A stretch of DNA of 42,939 nt from Ascoidea tarda (nom. inval.) (GCA_030560485.1 JAKTTS010000073.1:1-42939); one strand, 5' to 3'. Counted from the first letter of the stretch, positions 19,132 to 29,676 are shown. Notes: a model not told the origin generated them from the sequence alone. Translations and numbers: made by a program.

Positions 19132-22100
19132 ATGATACAGTCAATCAAATCAATAAAATCCTTTTTAAAATTTTTCAAATACTGGTATCAGTACAAAGGC
19201 TCTTTGGCTTTCAAAAAGTACTACATCAAACTCTCCTCTCTTATAATCAAATTTCCCTCTTTTTTCATTCTCTTGCCTGCAATACTATCCTTCATACTCT
19301 CCTACCCAACCCTATACTCCTTCTACCATTCAAACTCCTTCTTCTCAATTTCCTCTCTCCCAAACCTCAACTCAATATCCTTCAACGACTTTGATAGCAA
19401 CGACTTTGATAATAGCGACTTTGATCATAAAAACTTTTTGTTTGATTCAAACATAGAATTTCGTCAGATTTGGATCCAAAATGGCCTCAATATAAACAAC
19501 GCCAACTACAACAATTCAAATCACAATATCATGAACAACATAAACACTATAAACAACATTAACAACAGCAACAACAACAACAAAAAAATACCCACCTTGG
19601 GCGCCCTCGATAAAGACTTTCTTCTAAACTCCCTATATCTACAGAACCAGCTCCTAAATGGAATATCAATCTACCCACTGAACAACAATCCACTGGCTTT
19701 CCTCCACTCTCCTCTTCTGTTTTGGAATAACTCAATTCCTCGCCTACAAAACGATATCGCTTACTTAAAAACAGTTCGCTCTTCAATCCCTCTATCCAAC
19801 TCTGACTACTTGGCTGGAACCCAGATCATCAATGGAATCATCAAATACGCCCACGCCTTGAAAATATCCATCTTCTTCAATCCTTCGCTATACAAAGACT
19901 CCCCAAATCCAGGCCAGATCTGGGACAAAAACCTCCTCGAGATCAAAAAAAATATCTCCACTAAAATAAACAACCACTTTCTCATTTTTGATAGAGACAC
20001 AACCTTCAAGAAAAACATCTCTCTACTCATAATCCTAAACCACTTCAAAACCATAGACTCCTTTCTCCTATTCTTCTCCTACTTTCTCATCTTCTTCTAC
20101 TTTCTCATCTCCTTATCCAACGTCCATTCTGTCAAATCAAGAACTGGCCTCCTAATAGCCTTTATCGTAGAAATCCTCCTTTCCATCTTATCTGCAACAA
20201 CAATAACCTCCTACTTGTTCAATGACTTTAGCATATCCCACATCCCCTTCCAAATCCTACCCTTTATCGTCATTGTCCTTGGAATCGAAAACATGTTCAG
20301 ACTAATCACCTCAATCTCACACTCAAAATACGAACTCTCTGTATCCAAAAAATTATCAAAAAGCTTCTCAGACAGCAGCGTAATCTCAACACTAATAGTC
20401 CTCATCGACATCCTCCTTCTACTACTACTATCCCTTTTCCTATCCAACTCCTCAAAACAATTTTGCGTCTTCGCCTCAATATCCCTAATAATCGATCATT
20501 TCTTACATCTCACTTACTTTACTGCCATCCTCAGTCTAGACTTGAGAAGATTCGAACTAGACGACCTTCTAATCCACAACAACTCCTCCTCAAAATCAAC
20601 CTCAAGAAACAATTCCCTTCCTTCCCCAAAATCAACCATAGACTACTTTAAAAACGATGGCGCCATTATAGCTTCCACCCTACTAGGCCTAAATAAACAC
20701 CCAAATCAAAGACCACAAAGATCTTCTCTAAGACACATCTTAGGCCAGTATCTTTTACACATTAAACTCCCCTTTACAAAATCCATCTCAACCTCAATCA
20801 TCATGATATTTTTTTTAATCGTCCTCAATTTAAGATGGCTAACAGATGATTCACTATCAAACCTATTCACAAACCTACCTTTTTCAATCCCAAATCCTTC
20901 TTCAAAATCAAAATCAAAATCTTTTATCAACCAAAAAACAAACATCCACGATTCAATCAATACATCTTTTCGCTCCATACTATCTATCGATACTCAATCC
21001 CTATCTCACCTTATTAACAACGATCCAAATTACCCCTTTGCCTTTTTTCTCGACAAAAATTCTTTCGGACTAAAGCTATTTGATCTCATCTTTAAAAAAA
21101 ACATCAACTTATTTTTCAACAATAACAAGGATTATAAAAAAAAAAAAAAATTAAAATTGCTTTTCTCCATTCAAGAACCAATCTTTGCCATTTCGAAAAA
21201 CTCACTCCAAAATATCGATCAAAAATTAACAACCATCAGGGATAACCAATTCACTTTATCAAACTTAATTGACGTCAACATAAAGGACAATTCCAACTTT
21301 GATATTTATGGTCTATTTGAGTTTTTGGCTTGTCTATTTTTCATCGTAGCTCTTTCAATTATCGTCTTAAAATATTTCCTTAATACTCTAAGTAAAGATG
21401 ACTTTTCTATCAAAGACGGCGAGTCTTTAAATGATGAAGAATCAAATGGAAATCGTCCATTTAATTGCAAAGACTTGAAATTCGATGGCCACTATTTAGA
21501 TGTCTTGAGAATCTCAACAACCCCAGGTTGTCCCTTCATTGTATCGGTTGGAATGGATCATAAAATCCTAGTTTGGTCTCCATTAACTAACCCAATTCCT
21601 GTACCCACCAGCTTATCCATTGTTAGACAAATTTGGCCCATAACCCATGTAAAAATCAGTTCTCAGGGTGATTACGTCGCCATTTTCTCCAAAAATGGTT
21701 ACATAAAATGTTGGTCAAGATTTGCAATGTCCTGGATTTGGACTCTTCATGAAGATGAATTGGTGGGCACTAAACCACTAAATGCATTCTTTCGTAGAAG
21801 AACCATGCTACAGACACTAAGACGACAAAAGACAATGCAAAAGATTGCTTCTCAAAATAACTTGTGCAATATTTCCTCAAGATCTGATATAAATGGCTCA
21901 CCTGCAATTCAGCCTCCTAGAACACCAACAATGTCAAGAAAAAACAGCATGAAATCTCTTTCTTCTCCAAGAATCGAAATTGAAAAGGCATTCGATCAAC
22001 TTTCTCAAGAAAATTTCCTTGACGATGAAAAAGACGATGAATTTATAATATTACTCAAAAGTGGGAAAATGCTCACCATCTCCTGTAAAGATGGTTCCTG

Positions 22101-23310
22101 TAAAAAGGACGTCTTATCATCAACACACTTGGTATCTGCAAAGAGATTAATAACAGCCAGAGTTAATGATAGAATAGTAGCAGCAAGTGAAAAGGGGGCC
22201 ATACTTGTTTCAACGGTGGTCAATAACAAATGGAGAACGAGAACATTGATGATTCAAGAAGAAAGATATAACAAGGGGAAAAGTTTAATGACTCCTTTGG
22301 CTATGCAAAAAACAAGCATGAGAATAAATCGAGGAGAAGGAAGATTGTCAAGACAGAACTCGATCAGTTCAATGACAAATTTAATTATCCCCAGAGAAGT
22401 TCCCGAAGAAGATTTTGCCAAATCTACTATTGCTGTTGTTTCGTTTGTGGGTATGATTGTTAGAACTAGGGGTTCTATTGCAGAATTAATTGATGTCCAA
22501 ACAGGTACTTTGGTCAAGAAATTTATTGTTGGGCAGTTCAAACCTGGAAGCTTCCATGTTTTTCATGATCAACCTACACATTGCAGGTTTTGCGGTTGTG
22601 CTTCAATTCAGTCATTTTCCATTGTTTATACAGAAATCGACACTAGCACAGTTATTATGCATACCTTTTCAATTGATAACAGGGCCAAAAATAATATCTG
22701 TCTTCGCGTTGAAAGAGATCCAAGAGAAATCCGTTGTCTTGGCTTTGATTCAGTTACTGAGCATCAGCACTGGTTGGAAGATGTCGAATGCTGGTCCTTA
22801 ACCGATGTAAATATGATTATCGGTATCAGACACAAATCCCAAGATGAGATGATTGACTCCATGAACAAAGATATTGTTAGCAAGAGTGGATTGTTCAAAT
22901 TTAATTATTCGTTATCGGGAGACAGCCAATTTAGATCAAGAAAACACAAAAGCATCAATTTGGATAATGCTGCAGCTCCTCAAATTGGAAGTATGTGGGA
23001 AGGTTGGACCATGACAGCACAGGGAAAAGTATCCTTTCATGAGATCCCCAGTGTAGAAAATGAAGGGTTGCTTATAAAAAAGATTGGAACAATAAACAGA
23101 TTTGGACACAAGTCGGTTGTAGTAGGGTTTGGAAATGTAATGAAAGTACTATATTTGGGAAATGATGACTTGATTACAAATGACGATGATAAAAGTAATT
23201 CAAATGAACAAATAAGTGGATTGTCATTTGTGAATAAAAGAAGGAAAAATGCAATCAAAAGAGAGATTATTCATTCAACAAATTATGGAGATGTTATTAC
23301 ACCGACATAA
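19132..23310 (+). CDS. SREBP cleavage-activating protein (SCAP/Scp1-like)
   Basis: The protein is 1392 residues from the ATG at 19132. A first membrane helix (about 41-60) precedes a large Asn-rich luminal loop with SPLLFW (193-198). A block of hydrophobic helices (about 310-480) forms the sterol-sensing domain, including LPFIVIVLGIENMFRL and, after the last helix, DLRRFELDDLL, the usual SSD exit signature. Another helix lies near residue 740. A cytosolic WD40-type C-terminus follows (FIVSVGMDHKILVWSPLTNP, GDYVAIFSKNGYIKCWSR, VVVGFGNVMKVLYLG). SSD plus WD40 in one chain is the diagnostic architecture of SCAP (human 1279 residues; fission yeast Scp1). SCAP escorts SREBP from the ER when sterols or oxygen are low. 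S. cerevisiae lacks it. The gene is intact. No SREBP gene is in the window. Confidence 0.85.
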   Translation: MIQSIKSIKSFLKFFKYWYQYKGSLAFKKYYIKLSSLIIKFPSFFILLPAILSFILSYPTLYSFYHSNSFFSISSLPNLNSISFNDFDSNDFDNSDFDHKNFLFDSNIEFRQIWIQNGLNINNANYNNSNHNIMNNINTINNINNSNNNNKKIPTLGALDKDFLLNSLYLQNQLLNGISIYPLNNNPLAFLHSPLLFWNNSIPRLQNDIAYLKTVRSSIPLSNSDYLAGTQIINGIIKYAHALKISIFFNPSLYKDSPNPGQIWDKNLLEIKKNISTKINNHFLIFDRDTTFKKNISLLIILNHFKTIDSFLLFFSYFLIFFYFLISLSNVHSVKSRTGLLIAFIVEILLSILSATTITSYLFNDFSISHIPFQILPFIVIVLGIENMFRLITSISHSKYELSVSKKLSKSFSDSSVISTLIVLIDILLLLLLSLFLSNSSKQFCVFASISLIIDHFLHLTYFTAILSLDLRRFELDDLLIHNNSSSKSTSRNNSLPSPKSTIDYFKNDGAIIASTLLGLNKHPNQRPQRSSLRHILGQYLLHIKLPFTKSISTSIIMIFFLIVLNLRWLTDDSLSNLFTNLPFSIPNPSSKSKSKSFINQKTNIHDSINTSFRSILSIDTQSLSHLINNDPNYPFAFFLDKNSFGLKLFDLIFKKNINLFFNNNKDYKKKKKLKLLFSIQEPIFAISKNSLQNIDQKLTTIRDNQFTLSNLIDVNIKDNSNFDIYGLFEFLACLFFIVALSIIVLKYFLNTLSKDDFSIKDGESLNDEESNGNRPFNCKDLKFDGHYLDVLRISTTPGCPFIVSVGMDHKILVWSPLTNPIPVPTSLSIVRQIWPITHVKISSQGDYVAIFSKNGYIKCWSRFAMSWIWTLHEDELVGTKPLNAFFRRRTMLQTLRRQKTMQKIASQNNLCNISSRSDINGSPAIQPPRTPTMSRKNSMKSLSSPRIEIEKAFDQLSQENFLDDEKDDEFIILLKSGKMLTISCKDGSCKKDVLSSTHLVSAKRLITARVNDRIVAASEKGAILVSTVVNNKWRTRTLMIQEERYNKGKSLMTPLAMQKTSMRINRGEGRLSRQNSISSMTNLIIPREVPEEDFAKSTIAVVSFVGMIVRTRGSIAELIDVQTGTLVKKFIVGQFKPGSFHVFHDQPTHCRFCGCASIQSFSIVYTEIDTSTVIMHTFSIDNRAKNNICLRVERDPREIRCLGFDSVTEHQHWLEDVECWSLTDVNMIIGIRHKSQDEMIDSMNKDIVSKSGLFKFNYSLSGDSQFRSRKHKSINLDNAAAPQIGSMWEGWTMTAQGKVSFHEIPSVENEGLLIKKIGTINRFGHKSVVVGFGNVMKVLYLGNDDLITNDDDKSNSNEQISGLSFVNKRRKNAIKREIIHSTNYGDVITPT

Positions 23311-23695
23311 ATCCACATTCAAACTAACCTTTTGTTTTATTAACTTTCAAGTAATGTTATCATAGTTTTTTTACTTTTTTTTTTATTTTTTTTATTTTTT
23401 TCTTTCTTTCATTTTTTATTTTTCATTTTGTTTATTAGAAGCTCATAGTTTTTGTGTTTTTATCGCCACCATTATGTTCTCAATTCATTTACTACATAGT
23501 ACAATTGTTGTTAGGCTTATTGTTGCTTTAAGACTGGAGGAAAGGAGATGAGATGAGAGAAAAAAAGTCGATAATTCTTGTCATCCAATTGCATTTTTTT
23601 TTAAAATCCTTTTTCTATTCATTCCGTTAAAGATAATTTATTTTTTGTTGATGATTTTTTTGGGTTTTTTTTTCCAGTGATCAAATAAGACAAAA
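23311..23695. other. T-rich 3' flank of the SCAP-like gene
   Basis: The stretch is dominated by long T runs broken by short mixed sequence. No reading frame with a supported start is present. It probably contains the 3' ends of both the SCAP-like gene and the small minus-strand ORF that follows. Confidence 0.5.
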
Positions 23696-23944
23696 CTAGA
23701 AAAGAGCAATTTTCTTCTTTTTTTTTGTTTCTTTTATTGTGATCCTTCTGGTTTTATAACTTTGTTCAATATTCGTTTTCTGTCTTTGCTGTGCTGGGTC
23801 TAGTATATCAAATCGCTGCATCGATGGAAGATGGCCTAATAACTTGTCTGGAGCTTGTGTGCTATCTAGTGGTTTTATTAATTTACTGATTTTATTATAT
23901 CTGCTATATCTACTGTATTTGTTTTGCTGAACAAGTGCCTCCAT
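23696..23944 (-). CDS. Small unknown basic protein (82 residues)
   Basis: An ATG at 23942-23944 opens an 82-codon frame. The product is basic, with no signal peptide or membrane helix. It has a mixed, non-repetitive middle (DKLLGHLPSMQRFDILDPAQ) and a lysine-rich C-terminus. The composition is more protein-like than other short frames nearby, and it stands divergent to the LDB16-like gene across a 235-bp gap, so I keep it as a possible gene. I do not recognise a family. Chance open frame is the main alternative. Confidence 0.38.
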   Translation of the reverse strand: MEALVQQNKYSRYSRYNKISKLIKPLDSTQAPDKLLGHLPSMQRFDILDPAQQRQKTNIEQSYKTRRITIKETKKKKKIALF

Positions 23945-23956
23945 TCAAAAAGAAAG

Positions 23957-23980
23957 CTGGAGCTTTTGACGTTGCTCCAG
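23957..23980. repeat. Small perfect inverted repeat CTGGAGC...GCTCCAG
   Basis: Seven-base arms separated by 10 bases lie in the divergent gap between the 82-residue ORF and the LDB16-like gene. A further GCTCCAG half lies near 24092. It could be a dimeric factor site; there is no further support. Confidence 0.35.
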
Positions 23981-24179
23981 AGATTAAAAAGTGCTCATTT
24001 TTTATTGTTTTATTTTTTGTATTTTTGTCTGTATATCAGTTGATTTCTTTTTATATTCACAATTTACTTGCTCACTAATCGATTTCTTCTGCTCCAGAGC
24101 AAGAATCAAAGTTGGATCCGTTTTATCATTATAGTTTGTTACAACATTGGAAGGTTTTCGAATTGTAAACAGTGAATTA

Positions 24180-25601
24180 ATGGATCAAGAACAGATTCGT
24201 GCTGAGTTTCAGGTGAAATCCAGTCTCTACAATGATATCTACAAGTTAATAATGGGGATTTTGTCGAAAAGCCTAGGGTTCACCATCTCTTTAATCAACG
24301 TATATTTGAAGCTTTACAGAGTTTCTGTTGGTATTATCACCCAGGTCTGGCAATTTATTAGGTTCTTCCACCAGAGTTTTCTTTCAGTAGGCAGCACATT
24401 GTTTGGCTATCTCTCGTACTTCTCCTATCTTGCCTATGTGTTCAAGCCCTTTAGCCTATTGTTTTATGGAGCTTACTTGCTACTATTGAATCCAGTGCTC
24501 ACCTTTGTGGTTTTGTTAGTTGAGCTCGTCTTGAAACCAATCAGTTTTATTTTGTATTCAGCCTTTGGAGTCAGCCTTTCTGAGTTGATATTTGATTTTG
24601 GTTTGCTTCGCAGTTTGATTACTCGAGAAGAGCTAGCTTCCTCAAACCATGTCATCAATAATGGGTATGTTGCCACCATTAACCACCAATACTATAACTA
24701 CAACAAGAACCACTATTCCAGCAATGTGAAGTTCAGGTACAATATCGACTCAACGAAATACATCAACAGTGGCGGTGTTCTTGAAATTATTTATTTAATC
24801 TACATTTACTCAATTGTTATTATTCTTTTTGCTTTATTGGTGGGAGTGGTGTCGTCATTGTTGTTTCATTTGATTCAGATGGTGATAAATCCTGTGGCAT
24901 TGGGTTTGATAGATAAAAATGACCAGAAACAGATTCAAAAACAGATTCAGAAAGAGAATCAAAGAGAATCAATGGGAAAAAGAGAGAGAAACAGTTATTC
25001 TCAAAATTTGGTCCAGCCAGAATTGGATCACAAAGATACAAGCACTCCAAACTCAAATACTCAGACTATGAAATTAAGCAGTTTGAATCCTCAAAAAATA
25101 TCCAGTTTGGAATCTTCTTTTGTTTCATATAATGAGTCTGGATATTCAAACGATGTTGGTGATATTTCTTCTTATTCAACAGTTGTTTTATCGAAGCCAG
25201 ATCGAACTATACAAGAGAATATGCACCGACAGTTCAATGATGCAGATAATGAAATGGACACTGAATATCCAGCAATCTTCACAGATTTAGACTACTTGAG
25301 AAACCTCAACATTGACACCCACTCTGATACAGAAACAGGAACAGAAACAGAAACAGAAACAGAAACAGGAACAGAACTAGAGCCAGAACAGAACACTGGA
25401 AATGACTGCTCAGAATCAACTGCTGTAACAATGTCCACAGGGAGAAACCCTCTCTTGAGTCAAACCAAACACAATAGTTCAAAGCTCAGAAACGTCAGCA
25501 AAGACTCCTCCTCGAGCTCGATGGAAGAGACAGTGTTTTCCAGAAGAATGCCCTCTTTCTCTTCCACCGTCACCAGCATTGTTGAACCCAAAACTCAATA
25601 A
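24180..25601 (+). CDS. LDB16: Multi-helix membrane protein, probably Ldb16-like (seipin partner)
   Basis: The protein is 473 residues from the ATG at 24180 (TTG codons upstream are not credible starts). The N-terminal half is hydrophobic: segments at about 22-55, 66-135 (including LLFYGAYLLLLNPVLTFVVL) and a strong helix pair at 199-237 after SGGVLEI. The C-terminal half is soluble, Ser/Thr/Gln-rich and acidic, with a Thr-Glu repeat (residues about 385-400). I cannot identify it by motif alone. It lies upstream of PGS1 in the same orientation, as LDB16 (YCL005W) does next to PGS1 (YCL004W) in S. cerevisiae (from memory). Ldb16 works with seipin at ER-lipid droplet junctions. S. cerevisiae Ldb16 is about 256 residues, so the tail here would be an extension. 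An Ldo45-like lipid-droplet protein is the alternative. Confidence 0.5.
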   Translation: MDQEQIRAEFQVKSSLYNDIYKLIMGILSKSLGFTISLINVYLKLYRVSVGIITQVWQFIRFFHQSFLSVGSTLFGYLSYFSYLAYVFKPFSLLFYGAYLLLLNPVLTFVVLLVELVLKPISFILYSAFGVSLSELIFDFGLLRSLITREELASSNHVINNGYVATINHQYYNYNKNHYSSNVKFRYNIDSTKYINSGGVLEIIYLIYIYSIVIILFALLVGVVSSLLFHLIQMVINPVALGLIDKNDQKQIQKQIQKENQRESMGKRERNSYSQNLVQPELDHKDTSTPNSNTQTMKLSSLNPQKISSLESSFVSYNESGYSNDVGDISSYSTVVLSKPDRTIQENMHRQFNDADNEMDTEYPAIFTDLDYLRNLNIDTHSDTETGTETETETETGTELEPEQNTGNDCSESTAVTMSTGRNPLLSQTKHNSSKLRNVSKDSSSSSMEETVFSRRMPSFSSTVTSIVEPKTQ

Positions 25602-25718
25602 ATAATTTTAGTATTAATAATTATATAGCAAACTTTGAATATGAAAAATTTGAATTTAAAAAGAAAACAAAATTGAATTCTATATAGCGCAATGTAACAA
25701 AAATAAATACTGCTTTGT

Positions 25719-27216
25719 TCAAACGAAATACGAGAGCTTTGTTTCGTGTTTAATAACCTCATTTATTATTACCTCTAATTGATCAAATTCAAAAACTGAA
25801 TGTAAATCATTAACATCCTTGATTTTTAGCTCCACAATTTTTTTTTTATTTAAATTTGATTTCAATACTCCAAAGTGTTTAGGTTTTTTAAAAAAGTTTT
25901 CAATCAATTTGTTTTTATTGAGTTGGATAATTATATTTGCGAGTTTTATATCTCCATGAATCACATTATTTGTGTGAAATTTTTTTAAAACTCTTAAATC
26001 ATTCTCTAAATAGCTTCTATAATTTTTTTTCAAAAGTTGTGAATTATCACGATGAAGATGTTCAATAATGATAAAAAGATCTATTAAATTAAGGTGGTTA
26101 TCTCTGTCAAACCTATGGCCTTCTAGATAACCATTCTGATATAACTTTGGCAAGTGTCGCCCCTGCTCATTTTTCATAATTGTAAACACTTCAATTTCAA
26201 TATTGAATTGGTTTATAGTTGTTCAATAAACATTTTTGCTCTTCGAAATTGCTGTCATTCTTTCCGGCATAGCTGTTATTGATCGAGGGCTATCATGACC
26301 AGCATCAAATACTTTTAACACTGTGTTGTCTTCTGACAAGTTTCGATTAAAAACTTTATTCAATTTTGGATTACAAATGAAAACCGACGACCAATATTTT
26401 TTTTTTGGTTGAACATTGAAGCACTTCAAGATCACTTAAATCTATAGAAGAATACTTCTTCAATGAACACTGATGAATTGTATTGCAATTGGAGCTAGCA
26501 AAATAATATGCGTTTTGTTTAATCGTTCGGTCCCAATGATCTTTAATCGATACTGTGGCTTTCTTTAATAATTTTCCGCCATCAAAATATGCAGAATTCT
26601 GATTAAATAATACATACACAACAGTTATAGTAAGTGACACATTTGAATCATGATTCATTGAAACAAAATCAAATTTCATTGACCCAAACTCTGAGAAATT
26701 TTGGCACGCACTTGAAATCTTTAAGGAACTGTTTGGGTTATAGATTAGCATAACTCATTCATATTGGTCAACAAATAGCAGGAACTGGCATTTAGCATGG
26801 CACATATTATTGAATACACCTTGCTTTAAAAGATTTGATATGATTCGGAGACTTTTGAAATCTATCATTTCTAAATTAGTATTATTAACCGCTGCATCAG
26901 AAATGCGATGAAGGTGTGTAGCTAATTGTTTTACTGAATCGCCAACTTTAGCTTCAGCAATCAAAAATATTTTTTCTTTTGCATTTGTTTTTTTAATATA
27001 GCAGCCTTCGAGAGCAAAGTTTTTATCTGCCATCATTTTATAGTTTAAATAAAAGTTAATGTTATCAAATATGTTTGCAGCAGGATCAAAAAATATTTTT
27101 AAACAGAATCCCAATAATTGAGCTTCCGACCTTATAGAGCCAATCATGGTTTGTTGTATAGCCATGAAAGTAAATTCGTTACTAAACCCGGTTTTTGATT
27201 TGCGAGCAGCTTTCAT
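25719..27216 (-). pseudogene. Broken nuclease-plus-kinase-like gene (fossil)
   Basis: About 1.5 kb of minus-strand sequence carries remnants of one coding region interrupted by roughly three breaks. The upstream part has an Ala-Glu-Gly-Cys-Tyr...Ala-Glu-Ala-Lys pattern that recalls a PD-(D/E)XK nuclease core. The downstream part has a protein-kinase catalytic loop (NNVIHGDIKLANIII). Nuclease-like and kinase-like parts in one chain recall Crinkler-type effectors and related repeated fungal gene families; this is inference. It lies between the LDB16-like gene and PGS1, which I believe are neighbours in other yeasts, so it looks like an insertion or a gene gained and lost. I saw no terminal repeats at its ends. 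Confidence 0.6.
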
Positions 27217-27839
27217 AAATATGTTTAATTGGTTGGTTATATCTGCTGAGCTAATTTGGAAGACAAGAAATCAGGAAGGATTTCTCTTAGACAATTGATA
27301 GTTCTGTTGTATCTATAGGAGTAGAAGCAATGAATGGTTTGGAAGTAGAAAAATTAAGGGAGTATATGTGCTCGCTTTCGATTTTGTTTTGGCATTTTTA
27401 TTGCTTTACTCTTTTTAAAGATAATATTTTTGAATCACAAGACAATTTCATCATCTGCCGTTTTTATTGAATCTTGATGTATTCCTATATTTGCTGGTGC
27501 TATTTGTGTAATCAATGTTGTATATCAAGTTGTTTGTTCTGATGGTCGAAGTGATGAGCAGTGCTTTGAGAACTGGATTTAAGCGCTGATAAACAAGCCG
27601 TTTCCAGAAAAAACGAGGTTTTGCTCGAGATGCTGCTGGGAATCGCTGTGGAATTTGCTGCAAGACTGATGGTGTTTGTGCTGATGGCGACGCATTTCCA
27701 CCATCCTCATCGTTTTTATCCGCAAAATGGCTCCAGCATGTGACTGTGACGCAGACCCTGCATAAAATTCGTTTCGAGAAAAGAACGGTTTTGTTCTTCA
27801 CCAGAATAAACAGCATTGGAAGAACAAGAAAGGCCCAGC
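27217..27839. promoter_or_regulatory. PGS1 upstream region with a CATGTG E-box
   Basis: This stretch holds the 5' flank of the fossil gene and the PGS1 promoter. From 27580 to 27780 it is less AT-rich. A CATGTG motif (27737-27742), about 100 bp before the PGS1 ATG, matches the core of the Ino2/Ino4 inositol-responsive element; the full UASINO consensus is not met. A minus-strand open frame (27451-27888) overlaps the PGS1 start; I judge it spurious. Confidence 0.4.
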
Positions 27840-29354
27840 ATGAGATACATAGGAGGAGTATGGAGCTTTTGGACACACTATTCAACATTGAGCCCAGTCA
27901 ACACCTCGAACACACGCTTCCACCCAAGGGTCAAAGCTGTGATCTCGCAGATGGACATGATAGCTCCAAGGTTTTCTTTGAATAAAGGCGACATCGAGAT
28001 CATCACCAGCCCAGAGATGTTTTACCAGCAGTTGAAGGAAAAGGCTAGCCATGCCCAGGAAAGGATATTTTTCTCGTCTCTCTATATTGGCAAGAACCAG
28101 AACGAGCTTGTGGAGTGTTTGCGACAGACGATGATCGAAAAGCCCAACTTGAAGGTTTCCATTCTTACTGATGCTTTGAGAGGCACCAGAGAAGCTCCCT
28201 CAAAGTCCTCAGCTTCCCTATTGGCAAGATTGTACAAGGAATTTGGCAACAGAATTGATATCAGAATGTATCACACTCCGAATCTTACTGGTTTGAAGAG
28301 GTATCTTATCCCCAAAAGACTCAACGAGGGCTGGGGTTTGCAACACATGAAATTGTATGGATTCGACGATGAGATTATATTATCTGGTGCTAATCTATCC
28401 ACAGACTATTTCACCAATAGACAGGATCGCTACTATGTTTTTAAATCAAAGGATCTAACAAACTACTATTACAATATCCAAAAGGCAGTCGGCTCTATCA
28501 GTTATAAGGTGGTTTACGAAGATAGCGACAAACAGTTCAAACTAACCTGGCCAACTTCAAATTTCACTTCAGAACCCCATTTGGATACCAAAAGGTTTGT
28601 TTTGGAGTCAACGTCCTTGTTAGAACCCTTGATCAGAAAGAAAACAATTGGTGATTACGAAGAAATGATCACCGACGAGGAGTTAAACAAATCAGAAACA
28701 ATTGTTTATCCCGTATCACAATTCACACCACTATTGAATCCAGATGCTTCAACTGAAAAGCCTATTGTGTTGCGATTATTATCATATCTTGATAACCCCA
28801 ACATTCAATGGGCTTTCACCGCTGGCTATTTTAACATGCACGATGACATCAAAAGAAGATTGTTGAATGCTACTTCCACTGGCAATGTCATCACAGCTTC
28901 ACCTGAGGCTAATGGCTTCTACAAATCAAAAGGAATCTCGAAGTACTTGCCTCCTGCTTATTTGTATCTTGCTCGAACATTTCTCAATGAAGTCAAACAA
29001 GGCAAAAAAGACTCCCTAATATCGGTCATGGAATGGAAAAAAGGAGTGGTAAACACTCCCAATGGTTGGTCCTATCATGCCAAGGGCTTATGGATCAGCG
29101 ATCCAGATGATAAAAAGCCATGTATAACGATTATTGGCTCATCCAATTACACCAGAAGAGCTTACTCTTTGGATTTGGAGTCTAATGCTGTGATTGTTAC
29201 AAAGGATGAACATCTCAAACAGCAAATGCAAAATGAGGTTGACAACATAATGCAAAATACAAAAAAGTTGTCTATTGAAGATTTTGAGAAGGAAAACAGA
29301 CACATTTCTAAAGGAGTTATATTAGCCACAAAGCTTGTTGGGAATAAACTATAG
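27840..29354 (+). CDS. PGS1: CDP-diacylglycerol-glycerol-3-phosphate 3-phosphatidyltransferase
   Basis: The protein is 504 residues from the ATG at 27840. Upstream in-frame TTG and GTG codons are ignored. It is a phospholipase-D superfamily enzyme with two HxK motifs: HMKLYGFDDEIILSGANLS (H169, K171, D176) and SYHAKGLW...IIGSSNYTRRAYSLDLESNA (H413, K415). DALRGTRE and TNRQDRYYVFKS match S. cerevisiae Pgs1 (521 residues) closely. It makes phosphatidylglycerol phosphate from CDP-diacylglycerol and glycerol-3-phosphate, the first committed step of cardiolipin synthesis in mitochondria. The first 40 residues are poor in acidic residues and contain Arg and Trp, suitable for mitochondrial import. 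I find no CTG codon. The stop is TAG. Confidence 0.95.
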   Translation: MRYIGGVWSFWTHYSTLSPVNTSNTRFHPRVKAVISQMDMIAPRFSLNKGDIEIITSPEMFYQQLKEKASHAQERIFFSSLYIGKNQNELVECLRQTMIEKPNLKVSILTDALRGTREAPSKSSASLLARLYKEFGNRIDIRMYHTPNLTGLKRYLIPKRLNEGWGLQHMKLYGFDDEIILSGANLSTDYFTNRQDRYYVFKSKDLTNYYYNIQKAVGSISYKVVYEDSDKQFKLTWPTSNFTSEPHLDTKRFVLESTSLLEPLIRKKTIGDYEEMITDEELNKSETIVYPVSQFTPLLNPDASTEKPIVLRLLSYLDNPNIQWAFTAGYFNMHDDIKRRLLNATSTGNVITASPEANGFYKSKGISKYLPPAYLYLARTFLNEVKQGKKDSLISVMEWKKGVVNTPNGWSYHAKGLWISDPDDKKPCITIIGSSNYTRRAYSLDLESNAVIVTKDEHLKQQMQNEVDNIMQNTKKLSIEDFEKENRHISKGVILATKLVGNKL

Positions 29355-29676
29355 TAATATTAAAAAAAAAAAAAGAAAAGAAAAGAAAAATTAATGAAAT
29401 CTGGTCTATAAAGTATGTTATAAAGCTGTAAATATACAAAGTTTTTCTATTTTATTTTTATTTTAAAGAAAAAAATTAGCATATAAAAATTGATGTACAA
29501 TATTTACATTATTTGTACTAATAAAGTTTATGTCGTTTATAAATAAATTGTAAAAGTATAGAATATATTTTTTTTATCTGATCTAAAGTATATTGCTAAA
29601 AAAAATGGAATATTGTTAGAATTAATAAGGATGAAGAAAAAAATGAAATAAAAATGCTAAAGTTTAGGTAATACAT
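29355..29676. other. AT-rich convergent spacer between PGS1 and the oxygenase gene
   Basis: These 322 bases of A/T-rich sequence hold an AAAAG run (29360-29390) and AATAAA-like elements on both strands. They probably contain the 3' ends and polyadenylation signals of both genes. No coding potential is seen. Confidence 0.55.

Noticed and set aside
27451-27888. 145-codon minus-strand frame overlapping the PGS1 start
   Set aside because: It begins inside PGS1 coding sequence, has a biased hydrophobic start, and no family resemblance.
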